Made by a program: the position numbers and the translations under genes. Shown here piece after piece: positions 9,361 through 22,039 of a stretch of DNA of 64,000 bases (position 1 is the first letter of the stretch; each line of letters begins with the position of its first letter). This DNA is from Pyrenophora tritici-repentis (lineage: Eukaryota > Ascomycota > Dothideomycetes > Pleosporales > Pleosporaceae): NCBI RefSeq assembly GCF_003171515.1, contig NC_089392.1, positions 3,224,001-3,288,000 on the forward strand, read 5' to 3'. The notes under the pieces are model-generated. The model had not been told where the DNA came from and made no database searches. It saw only the letters and a list, made by a program, of their open reading frames with translations.

Positions 9361-12300
9361 ATTGAGGCTGTGGCTTAGAAATGCGGTGGTGGTTGATGGT
9401 GGTGGTGAATTTGCAGGTCGCTGGATGGCTGCTGCTGATAGTGTAAAGATGATGGCTGCTGGCTGCTGGCTGCTTCTTCCTTTTGTCGAGTTTTTTGATA
9501 CAAATATCCCCCCCTTTGCTTTTGCATCTTTACGATTAGCGGTTACAGCCCATGTTTTTATTAGATATTATATATGATATGAATGAGACATATGCTCTTT
9601 TCTATGATCAGATTCTCTGGCTGAGTGAGTGAATGGGTTATCAGTTGAAAGTCATAGTTGGTGGAGCTGCTTGGGAGTCAAAGAGTGTAAAGCAAGAGAA
9701 ATGGATGTTGGGTAGACATGATGGCTGTGAGTTTGACATTTACCAGGAGTGTGGACGGGCACTCTATAATCTAGTCATCTCAAATTTCATTTCCTGTATT
9801 TATTCTGGGGCGGTAGTTCTGTCGGAGGATAAGCGTCCTGAGGTGGTTGACTGTAGAGGCGTGAAATGAGAAAAAAAGAGGGTTGGAAGACGGCAAAGGT
9901 ATCTTTTAGTTCAGCCGCAGTCTTTTCTTTCGCGCTCTTGAGTAGCGTTGGTGATGTTGTTACATAGCCATGTGATGGAAATAATGGGTGTGTGTGGGTA
10001 GGGCACCACCCTGGTGTAAATCAGCCTGCGAATGTGATGTCATTTGCAACTCAAGCGAGATTTTTGTTTCGGATATTTCGGCCACCAGGAGCGGAGGCTC
10101 TGAGATTAGGTGGTGCGGGATAGGTACCGGTGATGTCAACCTCAAAGACATGGTTGAATGAAGCATGGCATGATGGGATAATCCGGGGAGAGAAGTGAAG
10201 TAAGAAAAGTCCGGGAGAGTTCGCGGCAAACCACTTGGCGCTCTAGTTCCTCAAAAATAGGAGACAATTGACATCGGCAACAGCCTAAAGAAGATACTCC
10301 TAGTAAACCAGGTCATCACTCGTCTGTGTTCCGGCATGGCACGCCAAGACAGCAAGCAACCTGAATCAAGAAGGGCAGGAAAGGACCCAGGGGTTTGGAA
10401 GCCGTTGAAATGCATCAGAGAAGAGTCGTGGGTACGAAACAAGACGACTCGGTGCCCTAGAATTCCGACAGGGTGAATCGGGAAGGAGCCGTCAAAACCT
10501 GCTTTCCGAATGGTCTCTTCTCTCTTGCTCCTGCCTCCTTGTGCGCTTGGTGTTGCTGATCCTGGGTACCCACTTCGGAGTTTTGGCCTTCTTGGTGGGC
10601 GCTTCGAGGGTGCCTGAGTTTTGGCGACTCTCCTCGGGAAAGGCCGGGAGTTGTTGTTGCTGCCGAGGAAAGGATAATGTCAGTGTTGGTTTTGGCACGA
10701 ACCAACATTACGCCCTGGTTGCACAATTTCCGTTGCGATGGCTCTCGCTCAACAGACTCCATTCCGTCTAGGTTAGGATCATTTGGAAGCGCTGTGTGGA
10801 ACTGAGGATGGTTGCAGAAAAAGCCCTGCATATGCGCAGGTAATTTGGAATTCTCTCTCTCCGAGACATTGTACGCTTGGTGTAGGCGGGGATATGATGT
10901 ATTCCGCTATAGATTAGATAACGTGTTCTGTTTCGCGCATTAGCATACTGGTGGAAACTTGAAAAGAACTTTTTAATCTAATCTTCTAGTAAGACGGGCG
11001 GATACGAGGATAAGGATGCGTCATGGTGGCCTAGGATCACTAGAGTCGAACGGTGGGGTGGGAAACAACTTGTCCCACCTGCACCCTGTAAGGAAAAAAG
11101 GAAACATGCGTTACTATCTTGTTTGCCATGGAACAGTAGTCTTGCTGAATTGCCGGAAAGCCAGTTTTGCGTCCGGTGTACGCAAGAAAGTGAGCCATTT
11201 GTTGGTAATCTGGGCCGGCCCGGATGGTTCTCGGGTAATCCTTATAGTAACCGGATCATTGTGTTTCTTGGTTTTCTTGTAGTGGCGTGAGAAGCGGCTT
11301 GGAAAGGAATCGATAAATGCGGAGTGCGAGGATGGAAGGTCGAAGGCCGCTCTCGCTTAGATGGCTAACTAGTTAGGGGTTGGTGGACGAAAGGCGACTT
11401 TGTTTTTGTCTTCTTGCGTTCTCGAGTACAGTGGCGCGAGCATGTGAGCTTTTAGTGTTTTCCCACAGGATTCCATATTGTTTCTTCTACTAGTTGCCAT
11501 TAAAATGTTGTAGTAGCTCGTCAGATGTAGAAAGGGTTGCGATACCTAGATGGTGTTCCACAACACGATGACGTCCCCGTTTTCGGCTATGCCTTCCCTG
11601 TTTTGAAATAGCTCTCTCTGTATCCACTTGGCATCCTCGTATCTTGATACCTGAAACCTCTCACTGCCCCAATATTGCGGACAACATCGCCAGCGGCTCA
11701 TCCGCGTCGACGACCTCGGGATCTCAACAGCAGAGACTGCGCGGTGGGGAGGACCCGTTAACTTACCACCGGCCGGTATAACGGCGGCATCCCTGGCCAT
11801 ATCCCCCTTCAACACCCATGTAGGACCCGCCCATTTAATTTCGAGGCAGCCACCACGCAGTCTTCCAGGCACGGCTGAGGATCTAAATCATCCGCCAGTA
11901 CATGTTTGTAGTGGCGCTCGTTTGCCGCTTCCGTTTCGATCCACAGATCGTGCAGGTACGGGCGCGTACACGAAGTTCCATCGTTGACCTTGTGTCGAAA
12001 TGGGGTGAAACTTCGTGGGAAATGCGCAAGTTGGAAGTTATCGCGATTCAGATTACCGTAATCAGCGACTCGCTACGAACCCTCGCCAATATGAAGATCC
12101 ATGACCTTTAGGGCAATCGCGAGAACTCATCGCATGCTAACCGAAGTGCTGAGCTTCCAGACTCGGAATATGTAAAATGAGGTCCCAGATCAAAGGACAG
12201 TTGGTGGAACTACTATGCCGGAGCAAGTCTAGCCTACGGCGCCGTCGCACGACTACAGTTTTTGTCCCGAGAGAACCTGGGGAAACTCGTGCTTGCTAGC

Positions 12301-12644
12301 TAGAATGAGCCATAGACTCAGAGGCATCGTAGGGCATCGAAGGGCTTGCGCTGATGCGGAAGGCCCGCCGTCATTTCGAGCCGTTGGGGAGACAGGCGGA
12401 TCCATATTTGGTCCAGAAGCTACTATCAGTCGTAGATTGCCATCGGCCATAACTGTCGCCGCATCTGCCACGCGCGATATGTTGGTCGTCTTTCTTCCCT
12501 CACCACCCTGGTCATCTCTATTCTCCTACAGAGTGCCGGCGGCATTCACTCTTTATTTACAGTTGCTAGTCTGCGACTCATTACGCTCTTTAGTTTAAAC
12601 CCTTTCGCTTCTATGCCGTCTCTCGTCTCAACCGCTATGTAAAT
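9361..12644. other. 3.3-kb intergenic region with weak open frames
   Basis: The first 250 bases are the likely 3' untranslated region of the repeat protein gene. After that, only short open frames of uncertain value are present; two minus-strand ones (10457-10831 and 11809-12072) are reported separately. No transposon or RNA gene was recognised. Confidence 0.45.
10457..10831 (-). CDS. Small hypothetical protein, 124 residues (doubtful)
   Basis: Open frame with a genuine ATG (complement 10829-10831). The protein is hydrophilic, with a Gln/His/Glu-rich second half (HQEGQNSEVGTQDQQHQ) and a basic patch near the end. There is no signal peptide and no known domain. It sits alone in a gene-poor interval. 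It could be a chance open frame; length and composition alone do not decide. Confidence 0.22.
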   Translation of the reverse strand: MQGFFCNHPQFHTALPNDPNLDGMESVEREPSQRKLCNQGVMLVRAKTNTDIILSSAATTTPGLSRGESPKLRHPRSAHQEGQNSEVGTQDQQHQAHKEAGAREKRPFGKQVLTAPSRFTLSEF

Positions 12645-13978
12645 ATGATCTCCCGGCGAAAACACGATAAGTCGGGACACGGCTATGTGGACCCTTCACT
12701 TGAACTCAACCTCGGGTTGTGGTCACTCTTCGCTGGCGCCTCAGTCTTCCTTGCCCTTAGGACATGGATCAAAGTCACTCGTCGTCATGGCCTGTGGTGG
12801 GACGACTACATCCTCCTTGTCGCCTGGGTGAGTACTACCCTAACTGGAGCGAACTATGTAGCAGTGTTCGCTCGTGGTACATGCAGTAGACATCAAGAGT
12901 GGCTGCTGACTGTCTTCTAGGTCATACTAGCTGCAAACAACGCCTTGATCACTGTCGAATTCGCAACTGGCTATGTTACCGACACATGGGATGACCGCAT
13001 GCACATACTCATCAACGTCACTTCTTGCGGCACCCTCGTCAACCAGGCTCTTACCAAAACCGCCTTTGCCGTCACTCTGCTCAAGCTGACAAAGAACTGG
13101 GGCAAATGGATTCTCTGGTACTGCATTGTCTCGATGAACCTGTACATGGCAGCCAAGGTGTTCCTGCAATGGGCCAAGGTTTGTAACAAGTCTTCGTATG
13201 ATGTGTGGTACCGCCTGCCCTTTTGCATCGACTGGCATTTCAGAGACAATTTCAAGGAGGGTGGTAATATCTACAACATCATCATGGACTTTGTCCTCGC
13301 CGTCTTCCCCTGGGCTATCACCTGGAAACTCGACATGCGGAAAGTGGAAAAGATCGGTCTCTGTATTGCAATGAGCTTGGTAAGTAGCAGGAATAGGGTA
13401 GTCCATTACCGAAGTCAGCCACTGATTGTTTTGTAGGGTATGATCGTCGCTGTCATATCAGCTGTCCGCACCGGCTGGAAAGACGACGGCAACGAGAAAG
13501 ATGAATGGTACTTTTGGCGCAACGCCCACTCCAACATTTGGTACTCTTCCGAGATTGTCGGCACCATCATCGTCCAATGCATACCCGTTCTCCGGCCTCT
13601 CCTCAGGGACTTCAAAACCTCTCTCACGTCGAAGAAACTGGCCTCCATTAAAGAAGGAGGAAATACCACCAGGTGCAGCAGGTACGTTATATTATCTCCT
13701 AACAATACACCGAAAGATCTAACAACCCCTCTAGAATACCCTCCATGTTCGGTTTCGGCTTTGGTCCCGGCCCAACCATCGGCACAGGAAAGTCAACACA
13801 CAACACGCTCATCTACTCCGACGCCCGCAGCACCGTCAACGACTCCAAAAGCGAAGGCTGCTCAGATTCTTGGGACTCACAAGGCATCTACCAGAAGCGC
13901 GAGTTTGAAATGACAACCATGGAAGTCAAGGCGCACAACACCACCAACAACAACAAGAGTGGCGACAATATCGTATAA
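12645..13978 (+). CDS. Pth11-type seven-transmembrane protein (fungal rhodopsin-like domain)
   Basis: Four exons fit: 12645-12827, 12921-13379, 13437-13681 and 13735-13978, giving 376 residues. Seven hydrophobic helices are visible, beginning with LNLGLWSLFAGASVFLALR, then YILLVAWVILAANNALI, a helix after LINVTSCGTLVNQ, WILWYCIVSMNLYMAAKVF, IYNIIMDFVLAVFPWAI, IGLCIAMSLGMIVAVISA and NIWYSSEIVGTIIVQCIPVL. The order of motifs (RTWIKVTRRHGLWWDDY after helix 1, the WYRLPFC loop, MDFVLAVFPW, and the NIWYSSEI..CIPVLRPL end) is that of the large fungal Pth11-like family. There is no N-terminal CFEM domain. The cytoplasmic tail is Ser/Thr/Asn-rich with a Gly/Phe stretch. The family includes putative surface or host-sensing receptors; the ligand here is unknown. 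Confidence 0.9.
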
Positions 13979-16900
13979 GATGATTGCGAATTGTGTAGAG
14001 CAAAGAAAAAGATAGAAGGAGGATGTCGGAATCCTACCCACAGGTCATATGCTGGTAATAGCCCCCGAGTTTGATTGTTTTTTTAGAAGAGAATGGACAA
14101 GAACATACCCGCTTCGTTGCGATATACAGGAAACCATATAGAACCCCTTACGTCATATTCCATTTGTTCCTTATATTTTTTTTCCTTGGGATCCGCAAGG
14201 GAGAGAACACTGGGTGGGGGGGCAGGCGGCTGCTACGTGGGGGTTGGGTTGGGTCAGCTTACACAAACAAAAAGGGGATGAAAATAATCCACCCACTCAC
14301 TCGCTCACTCGCTCGTGGATGGAATCAAGGAAGCCAGCATCCGTCGTCGCGCATCTACAAACGGCAGTTTTGCTCCTCTCGGCCATTTCCTCGGCCATCT
14401 CCAACTTTTTTCACCACCCCAAACCCACACCAACCCCACTTACCCTCATATCCGCGAACCTGGCTTTCGGGTCGAATTTAGGGCGCGCGCACCCACGCGA
14501 TTACTAGCATTATGAGCTTGTTTGCGCGCGCGTGTGTGTGCTTGAGTCAAGAAGCTTTTGCGACATCGTGTGGTGGGTGGGTGGATGAGATGGGCGATGT
14601 AGATTGGGATCGGCTGGTAGCGGTGGGGCTCGAGCGTGGGTGGGGGGGTGAGATGGACGATTTCTCATGGGCAGGGCTGAGAGCTGGGAGGGAAGGGGTG
14701 CTGGGTGCTGGGTGTGGAATGGGAGGGGTTTTTAGGGGACGGATGGGGGTATGGAAAGCTGGGGTGCTACGAGTCGGAGGGTTACTTTAGTTTTGGTGTA
14801 TATGTTTATATGACTGTATTGTACCTACGTAGGGCGCTTGTCGCTTGTCGTTTGAAGTATGCAAATCTGTACATCTGCACTGTGTATGATTTGTGCTGGT
14901 GGAGTCTTTCTCTATCTTAATATTACCCCCTGACCTCCAACTTTTAAATATCGATACGGGCATGCGAAAAGACAGTGTGGTACTCAGACCGCTATAGTAT
15001 TAGATTATTTCGCTGCTGTAATTTCCCGCATTATTCTTATATAGAAACCGAGTCGGAAGCGGAAGAATAGAGGACGTCGGAGAGGTGTGAGATGTACGAG
15101 GCTCACTTGCACCCGCCTTGCCTTATCACAGTACTCCAAATCATATTCGATCCGCTCATTCAATCATTCACTCCTTCACTCCACCTCCTCTTACACGCCT
15201 TCGCCCAAAGATAGAAAGCACACCCAAGCCCGTCTTTGACAACCCTGCTACCACAAACCCTCATAAATTTCCCACCCATACTACTCTTCCAACGCCACAG
15301 AGAAATAGCAAACCCTTTACAACGCCGTGTACCTATCCTTTGCGGTATGCGCAGACCCTAGGAGAAGTACGCCTGCACACGCAAGCGTACATGATTAGAA
15401 ATATGCGTCAGAAGAGTAAAAAGTAAAAAGCAAGCTGGGCAGAGAAGTCGTAATCGATGCTTTCTTCCGTTGGCACACCAAGGATGGCGTACCCATGGTA
15501 CATTGATGGCGGAATATGAGAATGAGTTTTGGTCTTATGTATCTTTACACCCTCATCACAACCGAAATCCATGCCTAAGATTCCATCATAGCTGTGATGG
15601 CACTAGAGGCTTAGACCGTCTTACGTGAATAAGAGATGTGTTTAGTATGTCGTAAACGTGCGGATACTCGCGCCTTTGAAGCGTAGATGATGGGACATAT
15701 ATGACTGGTGACTTAGGATAGGGGTTGGTACCATGTGCTGCACATGGAGAGGAAGCAATGATGCATATACTTCACCAATTGTAAAGTAGGAACGAGACAA
15801 TATGCAAGGTAAGTAGGTAGCTTGAACAAACGAGTTTGCAACAGAACATAGTACATATAGTGGAGTGTGAGATAACCTTTGGGTTTGACATGCAACTTTA
15901 TTCTTTTGCATTATGGCGCTATATACAGCATCTGACGTCTTTTTAAAACGCAGGTTTGGTGATGTGGTCTAGGGGCTGTAAGCCGTATATGCATGAGTTC
16001 ATAGATTGACTGCGCAGTTCATCGGGGATGAATGGACGGAAAACAATTTTGCTAGACTCTTGTTATGCAGACGTCGGCGAGGAGCGTTTCCAGTCTAGGT
16101 AGCGAGACTGGCCCAGCCGCAAATATCTGTATGCCTGGTTTGATCAAGTACTGTTGTTATGTAGGATAACTGTGCCTAGCAGCTTTTTGTCATAAACCTA
16201 ACTTGCGCATGTGTATACATATATATCCGTGCTGTTCCAGGCCTTGCTCGTTCCACATGCAACGCGGATGGTTGCGTGAAACTCGAATTCTCTACAGAGC
16301 ACAGCGGAGAGCAAGTTTGGCGGACTTCAAGTATGTGGACGTCTAGTAGAAATGGCATCTAATCGCTGTTTCTGCTGATTGTTGAAAAATTGAATGTAAA
16401 GGAGGCCTGGTGTTGGTCATGGAAATCGCATAATGTTGGGAAATTGCGGATGGAAAAGATGGTGTGAACGATTGAATGTGCGGAAATGATGATATCGGCC
16501 ATGATACTCGAAGAAGATGGGTGTAGTCTTGTTACATCGACCAAGAAGCTGCGCATATTGGCTATCGGGGCCCGGTCCGTCCAGTCTTTTCCATTGCGTC
16601 GTTGGATTTAGAATCATGCTGCTGTAAAGATCGGTCGGGCTATTCCACCTAGGGCAAAGCAATCCGAGATTTGTAGGTTCAGCTGTAGTCATACCGTATA
16701 GTAAAGTTCAAGGCGTCCTATACGCTGGGACTCATTTCCTTCCTATGAGGGTGTGCTGTACGTACCTCGTATTCGTTACACAACGCCCATCAGGCGTTCA
16801 GCACCCGTGTACCCAGGAAGCTCTACCGGCGTGCATGAGCAATACGATCCAGGTCCACATCGCAGTCGATAACTTTGAGTTATATGAGCATGGGAGAAGG

Positions 16901-19900
16901 GAATGCGCGTCGTTCCGCGGCTCACCGATATACGGGTACCTTGGTAGCTGTGCCGTCGACCTCGTGGCCAATCTATGCAACCCCAAACCCGCCTTCTCCA
17001 GATGGTCAAGTATCGGTATGCGACTCGTCGTCGTCGTCGTATGATGGGGCGCACCATTCAAAGGGCCCAGATGCTGACCTAGGAAAACGCAGCTGATGTT
17101 GCTACGTCAGCACCAGGGTAACGTCATGCGAGTCGTACAGCATCTCTCATGCAGGCAAGGTGCGTGAACGGTGAGCCGCAATCGAAAGATCCGATGCGAT
17201 CAAAGAGCAGCTTGTCTCTTTACCGAGAACCTGCTCCCAACAAATTTCCATGCGATGGAGTCGTGTGTCTAGATCATCTGGAGTGCGAGGCGAATTTCCC
17301 TTTGGAGCAGCCCGAGAAGGCATTGATGCCGTGGTTGCATAGCCACCTTTAATGGATCCACTTGAAGGCGCAAAGCGGCCCAAATGGACAGTACAGTAGC
17401 CCATTGATATGCCGTTGATGATCCGTGATTACACTTTCTTGGTATAGATGGGTGGACACTGGTGTGGAGAAGTTCTGGGGCGCGGAGGGAAAGGGTTTTC
17501 CCGAGGGCGTGGGGTCCCGTCGTACAGGTCGAGTAATGCGTTCCCGGCTAGGGTAAAGTTTTTGCTTCCTAGTTTGTTGGGAGACATGGTGGTGCTTTTG
17601 AATTACTGTGTGGGGTGACTGGGTAGTGTTGTTGTTATGAAATGATGATGAAAGTTTGCCGTACTCCCGTCACGAACGGGGGGTGCGACAATGGAGGAGG
17701 GCCTACAAGAGGCGAGGCTATGTCAAGCCACAGCGTCGGACCCATAGAACCAGGATGATCCCTTGAATGGTTCGAGGCAAGTGGCTCTAGCAGCGTCCGG
17801 CGAACCGCTGGCCTTCGCTTCGTCTGCAAGCTGCGAACTTGAAGAAAAAAAAATAACAGCCACCCATACACCCGGGTATACGTAAGATGTGGTAGGGAGA
17901 TGTGCCGCCCCAACGATTGTGTGGCAGACTGGGGTGGGTATACTTTCGGGTTCGGGCCAGTGAAAGGCCGAAAGCTTACCAGGCTGAGAAATGTCACAAG
18001 CACGATTGAGCCGTTATGTCGGCTGCCGCGGAAGTAGCTTCGCCGTGGGCCTATCGGAGGATGGCTACCAGTAAGCAGTAGGTTCGTCTAGGCTACAACT
18101 ACGAAGTACCGCAACCGCTTAGAGGGCTGTTCGTTTTTTTGTTTTTTTTTACAAGCGCCACTACTTGGCAACCCGCCTTACGTACTATGAGACTAGTTTC
18201 GTGGCAAGGGAAGAAATATATCGAGGCTAAGCATGGCATGCGTATCGACGTCGTCAACAAAGCAGAGTGGGTGTGGGATGCGGCGAGGTACGTACCAAGC
18301 GTGCACGTGAGACGCATGCTAATGTGACCTTAGCCTCAGTCCAATCGCACGTCCCTACCCACCAGATCTAGCCCATCTCGGTAGGGTGCAGCGGGTTGAA
18401 TGCTCGGCGTTAGCAACGCTGAGTTATATCTAAGCGTTGCGTAGAGATCCATAATTGATTGAAAGATGGGCTGAGATGGATAGTCAGCTGTGATGGAGGG
18501 TAGTGTTCTGGGGCTGGCACGGTGGAGCACAAGACATCTAGCCTATACTTGAGTGTGGTTGCGCCGCAAATAGAAGAAAGGGGCACGGCGCTTTCACAAT
18601 GTATGTGGCGGCACAATTGTCATGCATGATGATATGCTGTGGACTTGTTTTGATTGTGATTTCGCTCCTGTTGTTCCGAACAGTATCGTTGGACTATGCG
18701 AATAGAAGGTGGGAATGACCCAGGCTTCCTCGATGCAGGTGCTTGATAGGTGGCGCTGCAGGACGCAAGTTGTTGCGTTCGCATACGTTGGGAGCAGTTA
18801 CGAGGGTGAGTTTTTGGGGATAGGATCCGGGATTTCCTTGTTGGGCTAGCGTGCCTTGGGCGAACGGGAAGAGGCAGACGCTCGTCATCGAATTCTCTGC
18901 ATCGGACCCTGTGTTCGGACGACCTCGTGCTTGGTGGGTGGTGATAGAGAGCCGTCCCGATGTCGTACAAAGGAGTACGTCATGTCTGCACGCTGCACGA
19001 ACAGTTGAACATTCGTTGTTGTAACGCGGCTCGACACGGGCTGCGGGATGCGTATCGGCAGCAAGACAAAAGCTGATACTTTTACAAGCCGTTGCAAGAT
19101 GGTTATCTCCGTGCCAATCGTTGCATCTGTCGTGGCTTGGGTTACATTTTATTATTTTAGGGCTCTTGAGAATTGCGCGACGGCTGTTGGCGGGAATTTG
19201 TTAGATAGTATGCTTTGGGGTTGGCGAGTTCATGGACTAGAGCATGGTAGAACGGGACGGGAATGGATTTTGGTCCATGGCAAGGTCCAGTGGCTCAGCA
19301 TGAATCTAGCCACGATCAGCATGGAATTGGTCTACCGAGCGGCAACATTGTATTCTGTACGTTGAAATGGTTCTAAATTTCTTCTGCAATGCTTCGATTG
19401 ACGTAAATGGCTTTTATTTTGTAGAAGCAAAGCTCCACCAAAGCGAGGTTCGCTTGTAGATCCGCCACGAGCATGTTGGTGCAGATCGCATTGCCACTAG
19501 ATGCAACGTCACCGGCCGGGGGCACTGCAGCATCTGTAAAGGCAAGCGCAAGGCCGCAGCCGGCAGACATGTGGATGTGGCAAAGCAAAGCCGATGCCGA
19601 CGCGAGCGTAGTCGGTAGGGGCCCAGGTGCGATAGCGACTTCGCGGATGCCGTCATAGGTGGTGGTCGCGATGCTGTGCGGCGGACATGAGAGAAGAAGT
19701 GGAAGGGCATGTAAGGGTCCTGGGTGGGCGATGGTCAGGTGCAGACAATACCCGCTGGGGCCTGCGTAATGGATGGTACAAGAGGTGCGCGGATTTGTCT
19801 CCCGACCTACCAGATGGACGACGACGACGACGACGACGATGCTTCTCCATGTATCCCAGCTGCTACTGTTACAAATGGACAAGATGCAATCAGTGTGAGG

Positions 19901-22039
19901 GCGGTCCACAAACGTCTCAACGTCGCCGTATCGGCAACAGTGTAGGCGGTACGAAGAGATCAAGGGCATGCGCAGCGCAAGTATAGAGTGATGGAGCCCA
20001 TGCGTTGCGTGATAGGCGGGCATTGACGGCGCTGGGGAAAGTTTTGCAAGCCGTGGTCATGCGGCGCCAGGGGTGGATGCGGTTAGCACGTGCAGTAGCA
20101 GCGGTAGCGTTCACTTTACCCCAGAGTCTGCCCAAAGCAGCTAGAGCGCCCTTCTGCCGCAGTCCGAGTGCTGCAGGCTCAAGCTTCAATTTTCTGGGGA
20201 AGTTTGCGAGGGTTGCAACTGGACAGGCCTTGGGCCATTCAGCGATCGCAGCGTTCCGCTTCTATCGCAGGCTGTGGGAATTGCCCGCTGGTCATGGAGT
20301 GGTGGGCTGGTATCGCGGCGTAGCGTGCTGTCAGTTATGGGCGGTTCTTATTCTTACAGCTAGGCGCTTGACGGGCGCAGAGAGACATGGGGTCCTGTAT
20401 GCAAGACCCATTGTTGTGCGCGCATTTCGCAGCGCCGCCATTGTCCCGCTTCTCATGAAACTGCACAAGAATCTCTCTCTCTCTCTGAGCGGTGGCAGCT
20501 TTGTCGCAGCATGACCAAGGGAGTCGCGGTGCGTGACGCTGTTGGTACATATTGGCGGCCGCTAGCTGATAAGTTAACGTATGGGGCCGCTCAATATATG
20601 CTCGTCGGGCCAGACGAGATGAAGTCGCTCAACTGCAGCCTGTCTTGGGTGGACGCGACACATCCGAGCCGAGCGTACAGCTTGTGGGTCCCCTGGCGCA
20701 GGCTCTCTGCGGCCAAGATGCAAAAGGCTGTCGAGGCCTGGCTGGTCATCGCAGGTGCACATCAATCACTGCCTTTGTCGAGGTGCATGTCATTGCTCTC
20801 AGTACAGGCAGACCCTGCCCACTGGCAACGGAAGCACTCCGGCGACGCCCCTGCGCCAGAAAGGCCGTTTGCTGGGGATCCACTACTTCCAAAGCGCCCT
20901 GGTGCTTGCAGGCCTGGTGGGCGCTGGCCAGTTGCATGACACGCTCGCGAGCTAGCTCCAGAGGTGTACGAGCCGTGAAGTCTGGGGACCTGCTTACCAT
21001 TCTATAACGCCGCCTTCGTCTTGCTAGCCCTCGACGGTTTCTAGTTCCATCGCCACGGTCTGTCCGTTGCCCAACTTCATCGTGTTGTTGCTGTCGTCTC
21101 GTTGTCTTCTTCACCATACAGTACCTCTGCCAGTCCATTGTCGCTCGCCCTCGTCTCGCGAACCTTGGCCTGTGCTTGTTCTCCCCCAGATTCCCTTGTT
21201 CCGCCCGCGCCTCCAGCCAATCGCTGCGAGCCTGCCGAATTGCTCTCGTCGGGACCGAAGCTTGTGTCTGCGCTGTAATCTAGCCTTTGCAGGCCGTACC
21301 AGCAAAACGCCGTCGGCCTGTCCTAAACCGCACCGTGTACACACGCTTACACCAAGGCTGGACCCTCTTCTCTGCTCGACCCAGCGCAACCCACTCTATT
21401 GCTTCCCACGGCCCTTGAAGCCCTGGCCTCGACACATAACCGGGAAACCGCGGTTCAAGACGTACCACGCAAACCTATGTACGCACCCACTCACCTCACC
21501 TCTACCTCTCGTCCCTGTAATCTCTCCCATCGCTCAGCATAGCCGAGCATTTATTGCCAGGTCTTTGCCTATTCTATTCTCTCTTTCCCCGCCTTACACA
21601 AACTACCTCCAACACCTGGCCATTGACGTCCGTCTGCCGTATACTGGCATTGTATCCAAAGCTTCAATTGCTTCTTGACGCTATACCGCTCCGGCCTGTG
21701 TGCTCGAGACGTTGCTTTCCTTTCCTGCTCATCCGACTTGTGCTGCACCGCCTTCACAAAAACACGTGTTTCGGTACTACACTCTTCTCCATAACCTCCT
21801 CATGTTATCATCAGCTGACCCAAGTGCGTGCTGGCAGCGTGCTTGTCCGCATAGATTCTTTATTTACTCGGCGAGCTTGGTGGCTCCGCACAAGCTACAA
21901 GCTACAACAAGCTCGACGCAGCCTCAACCGCCAGTGTGGTAACACGGATTCTCCACTCCTAGCAACCTCAACGCGGGGTTAATCTGTCCGCGAGCTTCCC
22001 AAGACAATTGTGTCGTGGTGAACGTGGTTAGGTAGTACC
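13979..22039. other. 8-kb gene-poor region
   Basis: I can support no gene in these 8 kb. The open frames are short, several overlap on both strands, and many start with TTG or GTG only. 14.5-14.8 kb is G-rich on the plus strand. Trinucleotide repeats occur at 17025-17040 and 19817-19839. The last kilobase (21.0-22.0 kb) is pyrimidine-rich and may be leader and promoter of the zinc-finger gene. Composition is not obviously AT-rich, so I see no sign of heavy RIP. Genes with many small exons could have been missed. Confidence 0.4.
19817..19839. repeat. GAC microsatellite
   Basis: Seven to eight uninterrupted GAC triplets. They produce the poly-Asp and poly-Val runs in overlapping open frames and are not themselves evidence for coding. 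Confidence 0.9.

Noticed and set aside
19373..20023. Minus-strand open frame of 216 codons with a genuine ATG
   Set aside because: Contains a poly-Val run that is only the GAC microsatellite read backwards, resembles no family, and the opposite strand is also open. Treated as chance.
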